12,500 nt of DNA from assembly GCA_963170055.1 (NCBI GenBank), contig CAUJGJ010000324.1, positions 967,501 through 980,000 of the forward strand. Direction: 5' to 3'. Below, in pieces: positions 7,041 to 12,500 of the stretch. How positions within the stretch are numbered: the first letter of the stretch is position 1; each line of letters starts with the position of its first letter. Source of the DNA: Halisarca cf. caerulea (taxonomy: Eukaryota; Porifera; Demospongiae; Chondrillida; Halisarcidae). The notes under the pieces are model-generated. The model was not told the origin of the DNA. It worked only from the letters and a program-made list of their open reading frames with translations, and ran no database searches. The translations under genes and the position numbers were made by a program.

Positions 7041-7408
7041 CCAATACACTGCCAGCCTGGTTTGGTCCATGTGAATTCAGCAGTCAACAATAAGCTAAGG
7101 TTATATGATGGTCACTGAATGTCTGTTTGGCTACATGCAGTGGTTATATTGCGTCACCATTCAGGCTTGCCAGCTAGACTAGGCACGCTTGGCAAACTTG
7201 TATTTTTGTTGCGTCATACGTCTTGCAAGTTCGCCAGATGTACTAATCACAGTATGGATTTATGATCACAGCCATTCCTACCTATACTGTAGGTACCGCT
7301 GTTGCCTGACAGGTGCTATCCTTACCATCTATACTTACTCTGTCGCCTGGAATACTAGACTTTGGCGCGCTGTGGTAGATAACTCATTGACAAGTTGATA
7401 AGTGGAAA
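7041..7408 (+). promoter_or_regulatory. Region upstream of the cytochrome P450 gene
   Basis: No gene, RNA or clear repeat was recognised. It must hold the 5' untranslated region and probably the proximal promoter of the P450, as an in-frame stop at 7388-7390 precedes the ATG. No TATA or CCAAT element stands out. Confidence 0.3.
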
Positions 7409-11510
<4,102 letters not shown>

Positions 11511-11612
11511 GTATGGAGTTGGGAATTGTTGGGTGTTTTGTAATTGAGTACCGTAGGAATGGAAAGGTTATGCAATTGTTTTAGTTATGCGATTATGATG
11601 GAAAGTCACATA

Positions 11613-11795
11613 CAGTGCAGTCTGGATAAGTCGAATCAGTAGGAACAGCAGAATTAGTTCCACAACTTTTACTTAACAGAGTTTGTTCATATTAGTACTG
11701 AATGAGAAGGGACAAACAGATCCATTCAACTTATCCAGAACTTCCAGTTAAGCAAATTCTACTTATTAAGTCACATAATACATGGGCTTTTACTG
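11613..11795. mobile_element. 183-bp MITE-like element after P450 exon 6
   Basis: The left end is CAGTGCAGTCTGGATAAGTC; the right end read inversely is CAGTAAAAGCCC. TA lies on both sides (11611-11612 and 11796-11797). Internal GGATAAGTCGAAT and ATTCAACTTATCC form an inverted pair. The terminal repeat is short, so the call is moderate. Confidence 0.55.
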
Positions 11796-11946
11796 TACGT
11801 GATCTCCGTTGATGTCACATGACACATGTCAGTTCCATAAGTACAGCCTAGTGTTTGTCGCCAAACGGGTATCTATGAGTGAGCAACAAAAAAGTCAATG
11901 TTGCGGTCAGAGAATCTAAGTCAGTGGTAACTCTGGTCACTCAAAC

Positions 11947-12402
11947 ATCTCCCCTGCCCTGTCTTCATCAGAAAATGTGGTGTGATGTTTTTAGTCTCAC
12001 ATAGGAGACTGCTATTTCACCTCCTTTATTTAGCTATTTTGCCAGGCCCTCCTTTATGCGGTGACTATGCCACTTTATAAAGAAGGCAAAACAGCTGTCT
12101 GGGCTACCGTAGGATGGGTAATAACTACTAGAGTGAAATAAATACTGATTGCTAGTTATCATTATTAATTATATGTTATAATTGATACCTGATACCTGAT
12201 CATTATTATATACATAATTGTAACCAACTATAGCCTTGCCTGTATGTAGTTATTTTGGGGAACGCAATTATTAAAAACGCAGTCTAGTGTGCTAGCTTGT
12301 ACTCAACAGTTGCAATACGCAATATTAAAACCCGTCCTGTGGTATGGGAGACTAAAAGCACTACACCACGTTCTTGAATGAAGACAGGGCAGGGGAGAAG
12401 AT
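11947..12402. repeat. 456-bp foldback element with arms of about 60 bp
   Basis: The left arm, about 11947-12006, contains CTCCCCTGCCCTGTCTTCAT, TGTGGTGT and TTTTAGTCTCACATAG. The right arm, about 12342-12402, has the same blocks inverted (CTATGGGAG-type start, ACACCAC, ATGAAGACAGGGCAGGGGAG). The interior has an AGTCTCACATAG...GTCTGGGCTACCGTAGGA pair (11993-12115) recalling the foldbacks at 1073 and 6576. No coding seen. Confidence 0.75.
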
Positions 12403-12500
12403 AAATATTATTATTAATAATAGGATCAGTCTTTTCAGGTGTAGCCAAACCGCATAACTAAGAAATGCCAAATACTCATTTAAGCTCAATTCGCATAATA

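Larger units (their letters stand above)
11511..12500 (+). other. P450 intron 6 (start); no further exon recognised
   Basis: After the donor at 11511 I looked for an exon completing the haem motif (Gly-Arg-x-x-Ala-Glu-type) in the phase left by exon 6. None was found up to 12500. The stretch holds the two repeat elements listed and otherwise AT-rich DNA. Confidence 0.55.

Noticed and set aside
11511..11584. Read-through C-terminus of the P450 after the haem motif
   Set aside because: The 24 extra residues do not resemble the L-helix region, and a good donor (TTAG|GTATGG) sits at the usual intron position.

Overview
The window is eukaryotic: genes are split by GT-AG introns, intergenic DNA is AT-rich and full of microsatellites and short TA-flanked inverted-repeat elements, and both host genes encode mitochondrial enzymes of animal type. 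Short introns, dense MITEs and this gene content suit an early-branching marine invertebrate, perhaps a demosponge, but the window alone does not prove the taxon.

Layout. (1) Positions 1-2550, minus strand: the 5' part of a glycine amidinotransferase (GATM/AGAT, first step of creatine synthesis). Four phase-compatible exons (2498-2550, 1719-1765, 825-943, 265-463) encode a mitochondrial presequence and the N-terminal part of the enzyme; the rest lies off the left edge. Its introns carry several MITE-like elements and a (CA)n tract. (2) Positions 2559-5964: an apparently complete 3,406-bp DNA transposon with 27-bp terminal inverted repeats (25/27 identical) and a TA dinucleotide on each side. 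It holds two convergent genes: a 207-aa protein with a HIRAN-like domain (plus strand, two exons) and an intact 605-aa DDE transposase of the IS630/Tc1/mariner type (minus strand), with about 112 residues between the second Asp and the Glu. The left end sits 6-8 bp from the GATM start codon, so the element seems to have split GATM from its own upstream region, now at about 5967-6150. (3) Positions 6150-7400: intergenic, with a TA-flanked foldback element with 42-bp arms (6347-6558), a second foldback (6576-6701) and a MITE (6839-7037). (4) Positions 7409-11510, plus strand: six exons of a mitochondrial-clan cytochrome P450, ending inside the haem-binding motif; the C-terminal exon(s) are off or near the right edge. 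Intron 1 (1.4 kb) holds a second copy of the 182-bp MITE found in GATM, an AT-rich palindromic block, a 170-bp-arm inverted repeat with remnants of another mobile gene, and an 11-bp tandem repeat abutting the splice acceptor. (5) Positions 11511-12500: a MITE and a 456-bp foldback element; no exon recognised.

The most notable object is the two-gene transposon: an unusually spaced DDE transposase paired with a HIRAN-like accessory gene, inserted at the very start of a host metabolic gene and reading in the same direction as that gene.
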